Shown here piece after piece: positions 1 to 7,971 of a DNA stretch of 33,296 bases (positions are counted from its first letter, which is position 1; each line of letters starts with the position of its first letter). The DNA lies in contig CAMLRB010000006.1 in the NCBI GenBank assembly GCA_946482295.1, positions 1 through 33,296 on the forward strand, given 5' to 3'. The notes under the pieces are model-generated. The model did no database searches, had not been told where the DNA came from, and saw only the letters and a list, made by a program, of their open reading frames with translations. Source of the stretch: an uncultured Bacteriovorax sp. GTDB taxonomy: Bacteria > Bdellovibrionota > Bacteriovoracia > Bacteriovoracales > Bacteriovoracaceae. The translations under genes and the position numbers were made by a program.

Positions 1-33
1 CAAACCGCTCCAACTGAAGAAATTAAAAAATAA
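1..33 (+). CDS. C-terminal end of an upstream gene (partial)
   Basis: Ten codons open from the first base end in a TAA stop at 31-33, giving the C-terminal tail QTAPTEEIKK. The stop lies 9 bases before the next start and overlaps the region of that gene's Shine-Dalgarno sequence, AAGGAAAG. This suggests an operon entering from the left. The tail is too short to identify. If the next gene is a flagellar chaperone, a fliD or fliS gene would be a natural neighbour, but that is only inference. Confidence 0.55.
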   Translation, partial: QTAPTEEIKK

Positions 34-42
34 GGAAAGACT

Positions 43-447
43 ATGATTAATGAACTATTTGAAAATATCCAACAACACTTATGCATGCTCGACCTCGCCC
101 TTCACAGCAGTCAACAAATTGCGAGCTTTGCAAAGTTAGAGAATCTTGATGCTGTCGTTAACGAAACAGACAACCGCGAGAGACTCGTTAATGTTATTGG
201 AAAGCTACAAGCTGGAATTGAAGATCAAATCAATCAACTAAATGCAGCTGCTCTTACTTCAGAAGACATCTCGATTTTAAAATCTTGGTTTCATGATCTT
301 AGTCAATGGTCGGAAAAAATGATCGCTCTAGATCGTGAAACTGTTGAATATCTTTCAGAGCAAAAAGAAAATACAACGCAAGAAATCGCCCATCTCTTCA
401 AAAACAAAGAGATCATCAAGGGCTACAATCACTCCCTCAAAAAATAA
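43..447 (+). CDS. FliT/FlgN-like helical protein, probable flagellar export chaperone
   Basis: This 134-residue protein is predicted all-helical, with no signal peptide and no membrane segment. Its size, heptad-like hydrophobic pattern, the NRERLVNVIGKLQ stretch around residues 43-55 and the basic tail (FKNKEIIKGYNHSLKK) resemble the FliT/FlgN group of small cytoplasmic chaperones. Those proteins hold flagellar cap or hook-junction subunits before export. A good Shine-Dalgarno (AAGGAAAG) sits just before the ATG. The gene ends before a 137-base gap with two dyads. It leads into what looks like a flagellin-modification locus, which supports a flagellar role. The assignment rests on general character and context, not a diagnostic motif; a generic coiled-coil protein is the alternative. 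Confidence 0.5.
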   Translation: MINELFENIQQHLCMLDLALHSSQQIASFAKLENLDAVVNETDNRERLVNVIGKLQAGIEDQINQLNAAALTSEDISILKSWFHDLSQWSEKMIALDRETVEYLSEQKENTTQEIAHLFKNKEIIKGYNHSLKK

Positions 448-454
448 TATTCCT

Positions 455-501
455 CTCACGATGGTAGGCTTTGTTCATTGACAAAAATCCACTATCGTGA
501 G
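455..501 (+). repeat. Inverted repeat in the gap before the glycosylation genes
   Basis: CTCACGATGGT at 455-465 pairs with ACTATCGTGAG at 491-501, giving 11 base pairs including one G.U, around a 25-base loop. No T-run follows on the + strand, so it is a poor intrinsic terminator. It could be an mRNA structure, a processing site or a protein-binding dyad. A TTGACA hexamer lies inside the loop at 478-483, but I see no convincing -10 box at normal spacing. Confidence 0.5.
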
Positions 502-513
502 GAAATATAAGAG

Positions 514-532
514 CTGTTTAATGATTAAGCAG
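514..532. promoter_or_regulatory. Operator-like 19-base dyad
   Basis: CTGTTTAATGATTAAGCAG is a dyad centred on the G at 523, with 8 of 9 positions symmetric. It lies about 53 bases before the start of the Maf-like gene, in the only sizeable gap at the left end. This is the usual form of a dimeric regulator's operator, but no regulator is encoded nearby and no promoter is clearly defined, so the role is inferred. Confidence 0.3.
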
Positions 533-584
533 TAGTAATCAAAATAACCTTTTTGAACCTTAAGGACGAGGAACAGAGGTATCT

Positions 585-1259
585 ATGAATCTCCCAAAAA
601 TTTCTAGTTACGAAATTAAAACTTCACGAACAAATCAAAAAGTTCCTGTCGTTAACGGTGTACACTTACATTCAATATATAATCCTTTCAAAGAAGCAGA
701 GTCTTTAATTAATGCTCAACTTGAAAGCCTTAAATCCAAGAATGAGTTGCTCATATTAGGTTTAGGATTTGGTTATCATGTAAATTACGCCATCGAAAAA
801 ATGACTGAATTTCATGGACAAGATTATAGAATAATCGTTATTGAACCCAATGTTGATGTTCATAAAGACTGTATTGCATACGATCTGCTGAATAAAAAGA
901 ATGTACTTGTTTATTCAGGGTTCACTTCACATGAACTTTATAGCGATTTAGATCTCATTCACTTTCTTTTGAGAAAGCCGGCCATGATTGCCCACCCGGC
1001 CTCTTTCAATCTTTATCAATATTATTTTAAAAGTTTTCTCACTTTCCAAGCTCCAACAACTTTAGATGAAATTCTTACTTACACGCAGAGCTTTGAAGTT
1101 AAACAATTTCTCAAAAAATTTGCTTCAACTACAACTTTCCAGCATGCCCTCTACGATGAATTGCCACAAAAGAGTACTTTTGAGGATATGGATTTTTTAG
1201 CCATGGCCCTAGTTGAAATGACTAAGAAAAGCATAGATATGAATCAAGGTGATAACTAA
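585..1259 (+). CDS. Stand-alone Maf N-terminal-like protein (flagellin glycosylation)
   Basis: The 224-residue protein resembles the N-terminal part of motility accessory factors (Maf), which are linked to transfer of nonulosonic acid sugars onto flagellin. Visible family features are the block near residues 26-40 (VHLHSIYNPFKEAE), a glycine-rich nucleotide-fold turn near 56-66 (LILGLGFGYHV) and a following strand ending in an acidic residue (IIVIEPNVDV, about 83-92). Typical Maf proteins are much longer and carry a central catalytic MAF_flag10 domain, which is missing here; the protein ends by a normal stop. The ATG has AGAGG five bases upstream. The stop shares an A with the next start (TAATG), so the downstream glycosyltransferase is translationally coupled. 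It may be a scaffold or half-enzyme working with those enzymes. Confidence 0.55.
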   Translation: MNLPKISSYEIKTSRTNQKVPVVNGVHLHSIYNPFKEAESLINAQLESLKSKNELLILGLGFGYHVNYAIEKMTEFHGQDYRIIVIEPNVDVHKDCIAYDLLNKKNVLVYSGFTSHELYSDLDLIHFLLRKPAMIAHPASFNLYQYYFKSFLTFQAPTTLDEILTYTQSFEVKQFLKKFASTTTFQHALYDELPQKSTFEDMDFLAMALVEMTKKSIDMNQGDN

Positions 1260-2917
1260 TGAAAAAGATCCTCATCATTAATTTAAGAAGACTCGGTGAC
1301 GTTTTTTCGACTGCTCACTTATTAAATTCGTTTGCTGCTGATCCTGCAAACAAAGTCTCAATGCTTTGTTACAAAGAAAGCACTAACGCAGCAAAGACAT
1401 TAAAGAATCTTTCTGAAGTTCATACTATTGATCGCAAAGAAATCATTACACTTAAAACTAACAAACTCTTCTCTGATGGGTTCGCACTTGAAAGACTTTT
1501 TGAACAGTTATCTCCCGTTCGCGATCAACAATGGGATCTAGTCATAAACTATTCTAATGATTCTGTTGGAACATATTTGGCTTCTTACTTAAAAACTTCT
1601 GCAAAAGAAATTGTAGGTATACACTACAATGCTCAAAGAAATATTGTAACAAAAAGTGATTGGGAACTTCTCTTCAATGATATTCTCCCAGTTACCCAAT
1701 ATGCACCTCTTCATTTTGTGGACTGTTATCATCGCATGGTTGGATTAACACCGCAAAGAGACGGGGTAAAAATCAATACAAACTCAGAATACAACGAAGA
1801 AGCTTTTACAAACATAAACTCACTTCGCAAAACTCAAGGAAGTGAAAGAACATCTAAAGTAATCGCCATTCAAATTAAAACGGCTGATGCACAAAAAGAC
1901 ATTCCTGAAGCTACTATCTGTGATTTGATTGGACTCATTAATCAAAACCCACAATTCATTCCTGTTCTTCTGATTGCACCAAATGAACAAGAAAGAAAAT
2001 TAGCTGAAGCTATAAATGAAAAACACAACAATGAAATTGTCACCGTTGAAGCTGATCTTGAAGCCGTCGCTTCAGTTCTGATGAATATTGATTTACTCGT
2101 CAGTCCAGATACGGCGATTAAACACATGGCCGACTTAACAGAAACACCTGTTTTAGAAATTTCACTTGGCCACGCTCCATTTTTGAAGCAAGGAAGTTAT
2201 TCAAAAGATTCATTAATTCTTTCTGATGTCTTAACTAACAGAAATTTTACCCAGTCCAGCTCTCAGACTACTTCGAAAATTACTGCTCAAGACATTATGG
2301 TTTCAATTCTTTATTTATTCTCACGTTCAAATACCCTTAAGCCTCTTCTTTCTGAAGGCGTTACGCTTTATAAAACTTCATTTGATGACTTGGGGATTAG
2401 CTATTGTCCAGTTACAGGAACTATCGATACCAAAGTTGAAATTCACAGATTGATGTCTCGTCAGCTTATCAGTGTGCTTTATACAAGCCATGAGTCTGAT
2501 AGTGCGTATCACGATGTTTGCTCACTTGATCTTAACATTGCTACTGACTGGGTTAATCAAGAAAAAGGCATGGTTACTTCAGTAATGAGAGATCTTCTTG
2601 GAACACTACGTTCACTACTTCAATGTGTTGAGAATCGTAAAAGCTCAAAAGAATTTGTCATGAACTTAGGCAAACTAATTTCACACGCTGAAAGCACATC
2701 GCTAGCACAAATCCCCACAACAATGTTTAAAACTAAGATTGAGTCAATCAATGCAAAGACGTTTGAAGAAAACACAAAAGAAGTCGAACTTCTCCTGTAT
2801 GAACTAAAAACAGACATGCAAAAAATTCTTCAATGTGTGAAGAAACTAGAAGAGCAAATTATAACAATTCGTCTCGAAAAAATGGTTTCTAAAAATCTCG
2901 AATCACTTCGAAATTAA
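1259..2917 (+). CDS. Family 9 glycosyltransferase (heptosyltransferase-like) with C-terminal extension
   Basis: The 552-residue protein opens with the GT9 (ADP-heptose:LPS heptosyltransferase) signature ILIINLRRLGDVFSTAHLL. A second Rossmann-type half begins near residue 200 (VIAIQIKTAD) and includes VSPDTAIKHMADLTETPVLEISLG around 281-304. Classical GT9 enzymes have about 350 residues. The remaining roughly 200 residues form a helical extension starting near SEGVTLYKTSF that resembles the extension of the GT9 encoded at 3074. The strand, coupling to the Maf-like gene and distance from LPS genes favour flagellin or surface-protein glycosylation over LPS core synthesis, but that is inferred. 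The donor sugar is unknown. The catalytic Asp of the N-terminal half of classical WaaC is not clearly placed. Confidence 0.75.
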   Translation: MKKILIINLRRLGDVFSTAHLLNSFAADPANKVSMLCYKESTNAAKTLKNLSEVHTIDRKEIITLKTNKLFSDGFALERLFEQLSPVRDQQWDLVINYSNDSVGTYLASYLKTSAKEIVGIHYNAQRNIVTKSDWELLFNDILPVTQYAPLHFVDCYHRMVGLTPQRDGVKINTNSEYNEEAFTNINSLRKTQGSERTSKVIAIQIKTADAQKDIPEATICDLIGLINQNPQFIPVLLIAPNEQERKLAEAINEKHNNEIVTVEADLEAVASVLMNIDLLVSPDTAIKHMADLTETPVLEISLGHAPFLKQGSYSKDSLILSDVLTNRNFTQSSSQTTSKITAQDIMVSILYLFSRSNTLKPLLSEGVTLYKTSFDDLGISYCPVTGTIDTKVEIHRLMSRQLISVLYTSHESDSAYHDVCSLDLNIATDWVNQEKGMVTSVMRDLLGTLRSLLQCVENRKSSKEFVMNLGKLISHAESTSLAQIPTTMFKTKIESINAKTFEENTKEVELLLYELKTDMQKILQCVKKLEEQIITIRLEKMVSKNLESLRN

Positions 2918-2943
2918 TTAACCAACAACGCAGGATGCGTCTA

Positions 2944-3090
2944 ATGAGTAAGTTAACTGAAGATTTAAATAATGAACTCATCCGTCTAAAAGATAAGGTC
3001 GACCAGGGACAAAGTTTGTCTCTGGAAGATCTAAAGGTGATTTTATTGCGCGAACTAAATGAGGAGGATCTTCATGAAAGCAAGCAATAG
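2944..3090 (+). CDS. Small 48-residue helical protein between two glycosyltransferases
   Basis: An ATG at 2944 opens 48 codons ending in TAG at 3088-3090. The product is strongly helical and charged (NNELIRLKDKVDQGQSLSLE, then DLKVILLRELNEEDL), like a coiled-coil or a small interaction peptide. It starts 26 bases after the stop of the first GT9 and overlaps the start of the second GT9 by 17 bases in another frame. That is the spacing expected of a genuine coupled gene. The upstream sequence (AACAACGCAGGATGCGTCTA) offers only a weak AGGA-type ribosome site. I recognise no family. It could instead be a translated leader tuning the next gene. Confidence 0.5.
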   Translation: MSKLTEDLNNELIRLKDKVDQGQSLSLEDLKVILLRELNEEDLHESKQ

Positions 3091-4774
3091 TGAAATCGCA
3101 TTAATCGATACTCAAAGTGCCACAATCGCGGTTGTACAGCTCACACGTTTTGGGGATCTGATTCAAACTTGTCTGGCCATTCGTGGATTGCGTGAAAGTC
3201 ATCCCGGATATAGAGTCATTCTCATCGGTCGCTCTCAGTTCACAAAACCACTGAACTTCATTCTCAAAGATTACTTTGATAAAATTTATCACTTTGATAC
3301 TGCTTCCATCTTTCACAACTCCCAGACTGAAGGTTTAAAGACTGCAAAGTCTGGCCTAGAGAGTTTCGTTTCAAGTCTTACATCTGAAAATATCAACGTT
3401 TTAATCAATCTTTCTTTTTCGAAGTCATCATCTTACTTAAGTTCAATAATTCCAGCTGAGCACAAAGTAGGTCCATTCTACGATTTAAATAACAAACTTC
3501 AGATCAACGACAAATGGTCACAAGTTCTCTACTCAACAGTTATGCGCGGATCACTCAATCCGTTTTCACTTGTTGATCTATTCAGAAACATTGTCGGTTT
3601 AAAACCACAACCAGAAACTAAAACTTCCGTATCTCGCGAAAAAAAGAATGTCATTATCGTACATCCTTTTGCTTCGAGTGAGCGAAAAAGTTGGAAAGTC
3701 GAAAAATGGGTTGAAGTAATCTACAAGGCACTTAAGGATAATGACAAATCAACGGTAGCAATTGTTGGAGCGAAAAATGAAGTCCTAAAATCTCAACTCA
3801 TCGTTGAGAATCCATTACTGAAACCACATGCTGCTCGCCTGATCAACATGACAGGCAAAACAAGTTTAGAAGAACTCAGTGTTCATCTACAATCTGCAAA
3901 ACTTTTTGTTGGACATGATTCAATGGTTGGCCACCTAGCTGCCCTTTATAAAGTTCCAACACTTACTATTTCGCTCGGTAACGTAAGACCTCATGAAACA
4001 ACTCCTTATCATGAGAATGCATACAATCTAGCGCCAAGGACTAAATGCTTTCCTTGTTTTCCAAATGATCCGTGCGCTTATACTCAATGCCACCATGATA
4101 TACCTTACCAAGTTGTAAGTAATCTCATTAAGCAACTCGTTTCTGAATCAGGCGTGGATGCAAACTGGTTAAAATCGGCGAACTCAGGTTTTCATCTAAG
4201 TTCCGTCAATTTGTATAAAGCTCATTCCGTTAATGGACAATTGATGTTGGAAAACCTCATCGACAACTCTCTTGATACGGCAGAAATTTTCAGAACATTT
4301 TATAGAATTATGTGGAATTTTGTAATTGGTGATACTGAAACAAATCTTCCGTTTCCAAAGCTAAGCAATGGCTCTCACTCTGACCTGTTGGCCGCGATGT
4401 CGGGGCTTCAACATTTATACGAGCTCTCTGATTTTGGAATGAAGTATTCTCGTTACATCTTAGAAGAAATTTCTTCGGCTACACCAAGCATTGCTAAAAT
4501 TAAAGAATTCTCAAAGAAGATTGATGAAATCGATCATCTCCAATCTCTTGTTCAAAAAACTTCTCCATATCTTGCCCCTATTATCGATTACTTCACTGTA
4601 CGAAAAGGGAATTTATTTGGAGAAAATGTTGTTAAGCTGACAGAAAGCTCGTACTATTGTTTTGAAGAGTGCGCACACCTTTGCAGTATCTTGCATGAAC
4701 TTGTAGAAAATACCATTGCCGAACACAAATTAGTGACTGGCAAAATTAAATCACGGACTGATTTAACAAAATAG
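3074..4774 (+). CDS. Family 9 glycosyltransferase with cysteine cluster and C-terminal extension
   Basis: The start is placed at the ATG at 3074, because the earlier in-frame ATG at 3059 reads through the Shine-Dalgarno GAGGAGG that serves 3074. The product has 566 residues. It has GT9 features: VVQLTRFGDLIQTCLAIRGL at the N-terminus, VHPFASSERKSWKVEKW at the start of the second half, and GHDSMVGHLAALYKVPT in the donor-binding region. After these comes the cluster CFPCFPNDPCAYTQC, whose spacing is seen in bacterial heptosyltransferases. About 200 further helical residues begin near SSVNLYKAHS, a segment similar to the extension of the GT9 at 1259. The two are probably diverged paralogues acting on the same acceptor. 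A flagellin or other protein acceptor is inferred from context. Confidence 0.77.
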   Translation: MKASNSEIALIDTQSATIAVVQLTRFGDLIQTCLAIRGLRESHPGYRVILIGRSQFTKPLNFILKDYFDKIYHFDTASIFHNSQTEGLKTAKSGLESFVSSLTSENINVLINLSFSKSSSYLSSIIPAEHKVGPFYDLNNKLQINDKWSQVLYSTVMRGSLNPFSLVDLFRNIVGLKPQPETKTSVSREKKNVIIVHPFASSERKSWKVEKWVEVIYKALKDNDKSTVAIVGAKNEVLKSQLIVENPLLKPHAARLINMTGKTSLEELSVHLQSAKLFVGHDSMVGHLAALYKVPTLTISLGNVRPHETTPYHENAYNLAPRTKCFPCFPNDPCAYTQCHHDIPYQVVSNLIKQLVSESGVDANWLKSANSGFHLSSVNLYKAHSVNGQLMLENLIDNSLDTAEIFRTFYRIMWNFVIGDTETNLPFPKLSNGSHSDLLAAMSGLQHLYELSDFGMKYSRYILEEISSATPSIAKIKEFSKKIDEIDHLQSLVQKTSPYLAPIIDYFTVRKGNLFGENVVKLTESSYYCFEECAHLCSILHELVENTIAEHKLVTGKIKSRTDLTK

Positions 4775-4783
4775 GATCAATGA

Positions 4784-5215
4784 ATGACCGAAATATCTAA
4801 ACTCAACCGTAATTCTTCTCTTGAATTAGCTTTTGAATCAATCGATTCTTGTTTTGGTTACGTTGATCACATTACCCAACAAATTCAAAAACTCATCACA
4901 GTTTACAACCAAGGTGACACTGAAGCTGCCAATTCAGCCTTTGTTGAAGTTATTGAGCTTATGGATCTTTATATTCAACTCATCTCTCGAGTCTATCGAG
5001 TTTTAAGAACTGAATTAAAAACGATGAGCTTTAAAGACGAAAGCATTCAAAAACTAGAAATTCACCTTCTTTCAGTAATGAGAGCGCTTTTGCAAGCTAA
5101 AGAAAAGGATGATGTAATCATGCTTTGTGACTTGCTAGAATATGAACTCATCGATAACCTGACTCAGTGGAAGATCAAAATTTTGCCAGAATTAAAGAAA
5201 TTAAAAAATTTCTAA
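4784..5215 (+). CDS. Helical protein of unknown function in the glycosylation locus
   Basis: This 143-residue protein is predicted helical, soluble and without a signal peptide. An N-terminal helix pair (ELAFESIDSCFGYVDHITQQ) is followed by a long amphipathic stretch. The C-terminal block, about residues 108-135 (KDDVIMLCDLLEYELIDNL then TQW), has an acidic, regularly spaced pattern that looks family-like, though I cannot name the family. It starts 9 bases after the GT9 stop and its end overlaps the kinase ORF, so it belongs to the same transcript. Its character suggests an accessory or chaperone-like protein for the glycosyltransferases or flagellin. That is a guess from position. Confidence 0.6.
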   Translation: MTEISKLNRNSSLELAFESIDSCFGYVDHITQQIQKLITVYNQGDTEAANSAFVEVIELMDLYIQLISRVYRVLRTELKTMSFKDESIQKLEIHLLSVMRALLQAKEKDDVIMLCDLLEYELIDNLTQWKIKILPELKKLKNF

Positions 5216-6687
5216 ATTCCGAGACAGCTGAACTCATACAATCACCATTTAAAATACGACCATTGCGTCTTACGAAAAGCCATTTTGAAAAAAAATGGAA
5301 TCAATCATTAAAAAATCAATCTCGACATCTCGAAACTAAACTTAATTATAAAGAAGAATTGAGATCACTCATGGAATCGATAACTGAAATCGGCCAACTC
5401 CCAGCCGCTATCTTATCGCTACCCTTGATTAGTTCATTCGATTCTTGCCATGTGCTTGTTCATGAAAAAGGAAAGCCTGTTGGACAAAACTACTTAGCAC
5501 ATTTCGGCAAAACTGCTGATGCTAAACTCATAAGTGTCCAAAGTTTTAATTCGCTATATAACCTTATTAAAAAAAGTAAAAATAAAATCTTCAATCAGAC
5601 ACCAAATTTAAAAGAAGATTTATCTTTAGTTGGCCACTTTCTCGCTAGAGAAATGGACTTAAAAAACCACTCCGTCATTTATATAGTTTCTCGACATTCG
5701 TTTCTTTCTCCAACAGCAGAAGAGCAAGCCAACTTCCAAGATTTAGCCCAGTTCTTAAGTCCCTTACTGGTAAAAATTCTCGACAAAGAAAAGAATGAAT
5801 TAAAAAAAGAAGTTCTTAAAAAAGCATTGGAAAATTTTCCTGAAAGAATAGCTGTCAGGAAAGAAAGTCAAACTGTTTTTAGCAATCAAAAACAGAACGA
5901 AACAAACGAAAATTCAAACCTTCTCATATTTCCAATAGAAGGTGAAAATTACACAATGGAGCTTTCAAACTTCAGTAAAGAACAAGTTTCGACGGAGCTT
6001 TACCATTCGCAAAGAGTGTCGCTTTTAGGCGAACTTCTCAACACTCTTCAACATGAACTTTCGAATCCATTATTTGGGTTGAATCTCACAAGCTCCATTT
6101 TGGAAAGCGAAGCAACTGATCCAGAAACCAAGTCAGTCCTAAAAGAAATTTCTCAAAACGCTAACCGTTCTCAGACGATTATTAAAAACTTCTCAAATCT
6201 CTATAATGATCAAGAAGAGTTTAAGCTTATTAATTTATACAAATTTATAGAAGAAGTTATCACTCTCACTAAAAGTGAGACAAAAGAAATTCAAAAGACA
6301 ATCGAATGCGAAGGGTTCACTGCTGAAAGTGATTTAAAAATCCTTACCAACCCCATCTGCTTAACTCAAATTATTTTTAATCTCATCATCAACTCTGCTC
6401 AGGCCATTAAGGGAACGAAAAAACCTACGCAGAAAAACCATATTGTGATTAAGTTGAAACTTGCTGAGAAAAATGTCGAAATCGCTGTCGTTGACGATGG
6501 GCCAGGAGTAAAAGCAGAACATATAGAATCTATCTTTCAAGCGTTTTTTACCACCAAAGACTCTGGAACTGGGCTTGGTCTTTCTATCTGTCAAAATCTA
6601 GCTGCTCAATTGGGCAGTAAAATCGAATTTAAAAACAATTCGCCTTTTCCTGGCGCAACTTTCTCGATAAACTTACCCTTAAATTAG
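5167..6687 (+). CDS. Soluble sensor histidine kinase
   Basis: Up to 506 residues, with no membrane segment, so it probably senses a cytoplasmic signal. Residues about 60-205 look like a GAF-type sensor region. The kinase core follows: H-box LQHELSNPLFGLN with phospho-acceptor His296, N-box NLIINSAQA (Asn409), G1 DDGPG (443-447), an F-box region (AFFTTKDSG) and G2 GTGLGLS (467-473). These are the features of a HisKA/HATPase_c kinase. The GTG at 5167 gives a 49-base overlap with the previous gene and has no clear ribosome site. The true start may be a later rare codon, such as the TTG near 5263. The next gene encodes its likely partner, 11 bases downstream. Confidence 0.85.
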   Translation: MEDQNFARIKEIKKFLNSETAELIQSPFKIRPLRLTKSHFEKKWNQSLKNQSRHLETKLNYKEELRSLMESITEIGQLPAAILSLPLISSFDSCHVLVHEKGKPVGQNYLAHFGKTADAKLISVQSFNSLYNLIKKSKNKIFNQTPNLKEDLSLVGHFLAREMDLKNHSVIYIVSRHSFLSPTAEEQANFQDLAQFLSPLLVKILDKEKNELKKEVLKKALENFPERIAVRKESQTVFSNQKQNETNENSNLLIFPIEGENYTMELSNFSKEQVSTELYHSQRVSLLGELLNTLQHELSNPLFGLNLTSSILESEATDPETKSVLKEISQNANRSQTIIKNFSNLYNDQEEFKLINLYKFIEEVITLTKSETKEIQKTIECEGFTAESDLKILTNPICLTQIIFNLIINSAQAIKGTKKPTQKNHIVIKLKLAEKNVEIAVVDDGPGVKAEHIESIFQAFFTTKDSGTGLGLSICQNLAAQLGSKIEFKNNSPFPGATFSINLPLN

Positions 6688-6698
6688 GGAGATTTATC

Positions 6699-7082
6699 TT
6701 GAAAAAAATCTTACTCATCGAAGATGAGCCGCTTATTCAAAAGTCGCTAAAAAAGCTTCTTGAGCGTCGAGGTGCCCAAGTGACTATCGAAAGTCGCGGA
6801 CGAGACGCCATTGGACTCATACTGAATCATGATTTTGACCGAATCATTTGCGATCTTATGCTTCAAGATATTTCAGGTTTTGACGTTATTGAAGAAGCGA
6901 AGGGAAGATACACTGTCGCAGAAATCAGTAAGCTTTTTATCATCATTACTGCTTATAGTTCTCCTCACGTCATCGAAAAGGCCACTCAATATGGCTGTTT
7001 ACTTCTCTCCAAACCATTTGAAGACATGGACAAGGCCCTGAACATTTTTATGTCTGAAGGAGGCACACGTGGCCCAGCTTAA
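6699..7082 (+). CDS. Single-domain (CheY/Spo0F-like) response regulator
   Basis: The 127-residue product is a bare receiver domain. It has the acidic pair E8/D9, phospho-acceptor Asp52 (ICDLML), conserved Thr84 (IITAYSS) and Lys105 (SKPFE). There is no output domain, so it must signal by protein contact, either to a motor switch like CheY or as a phosphorelay step like Spo0F. Translation starts at a TTG with AGGGAGA about seven bases upstream. It lies directly after the histidine kinase, its probable phosphodonor, and its last 14 bases overlap the NAD kinase start. Given the flagellar surroundings a motility output is plausible, but not shown. Confidence 0.88.
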   Translation: MKKILLIEDEPLIQKSLKKLLERRGAQVTIESRGRDAIGLILNHDFDRIICDLMLQDISGFDVIEEAKGRYTVAEISKLFIIITAYSSPHVIEKATQYGCLLLSKPFEDMDKALNIFMSEGGTRGPA

Positions 7083-7971
7083 AGATATTAGTATCGTACT
7101 TAAACCAAAAGTAACGGCAGAGTTCGAAGGAATTCTTCCTAATCTTGCTTCTTGGCTCTTAAGAAGAAAAAAGAATATCAACTTTCTTTCAAGAGAAGCA
7201 GAAAGACTTAATAAAATTTTTAAGGGAGACCTCAAAAATTTAAATTTCATAGAAGAAGATGAGCTTCACACGAGTTCCGACTTAATTATTACAATGGGTG
7301 GCGATGGAACTCTCATTGGCGTCAGTCGCAATGTAAAGAAAACGTCCCCACCAATTTTCGGTGTGAATATGGGACATTTGGGTTTCATTACTGAATTTTC
7401 TAAAAGCGAATTCTTCGATGAGCTTGAATCAACTCTTAAAGGAAATTTTGAAGTGACAACATTGCCACTTTATCAAGTTGAGGTTTTCAAAAAAGACCAA
7501 TCAATATTCAAAGGGACATTCTTAAATGATGTTGTCGTCAACAACAATCAAATTTCAAGAATGCTAACGTTGTCTGTAGCCTCTGAAGGCGAACATATCT
7601 ACAACTTATCCGGAGATGGTCTGATTATCAGCTCTCCCATTGGTTCGACAGCTTACTCTTTAGCTGCAGGGGGGCCTATTATTCACCCACGTGTAAATGC
7701 TATTACTATGACCCCGATTTGTGCGCACAGTTTAACTCACAGACCGCTTGTAGTTCCAGATAACACATCAATTGAAATTAAAGCGGCAAAACCAGATGAA
7801 TCAATAAAACTTACGCTGGATGGGCAACAGGCCTTAGTCGTTACTTCAAATGACATGATTAAGGTTTCAAAGAAAAAAACAACACATGTTCAACTTATAA
7901 AGAACCCAGGAAGAACTTATTTCCGCACACTCAAAGAAAAGTTCACCCATGGGGCCAGGGAGCTAAAATGA
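7069..7971 (+). CDS. nadK: NAD kinase
   Basis: This 300-residue cytoplasmic enzyme phosphorylates NAD to NADP. The family motifs are clear: GGDGT at 77-81 (its Asp activates the substrate), then NMGHLGFIT at about 100-108, NDVVVNN, the glycine-rich SGDGLIISSPIGSTAYSLAA block and LTLDGQQ near the C-terminus. The GTG start has AAGGAGG six bases upstream and overlaps the response regulator by 14 bases. The stop overlaps the recN start (ATGA). A nadK-recN pair is a widespread arrangement in bacteria, which supports both calls. Length is normal for the family. Confidence 0.96.
   Translation: MAQLKDISIVLKPKVTAEFEGILPNLASWLLRRKKNINFLSREAERLNKIFKGDLKNLNFIEEDELHTSSDLIITMGGDGTLIGVSRNVKKTSPPIFGVNMGHLGFITEFSKSEFFDELESTLKGNFEVTTLPLYQVEVFKKDQSIFKGTFLNDVVVNNNQISRMLTLSVASEGEHIYNLSGDGLIISSPIGSTAYSLAAGGPIIHPRVNAITMTPICAHSLTHRPLVVPDNTSIEIKAAKPDESIKLTLDGQQALVVTSNDMIKVSKKKTTHVQLIKNPGRTYFRTLKEKFTHGARELK

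Noticed and set aside
478..511. TTGACA at 478 paired with TATAAG at 506 as a sigma-70 promoter
   Set aside because: The spacer is 22 bases, too long for a normal promoter, and no better -10 is visible at 16-18 bases.
3059..3073. Upstream ATG for the second GT9
   Set aside because: The added residues are encoded by the Shine-Dalgarno sequence of the ATG at 3074, which is the better start.
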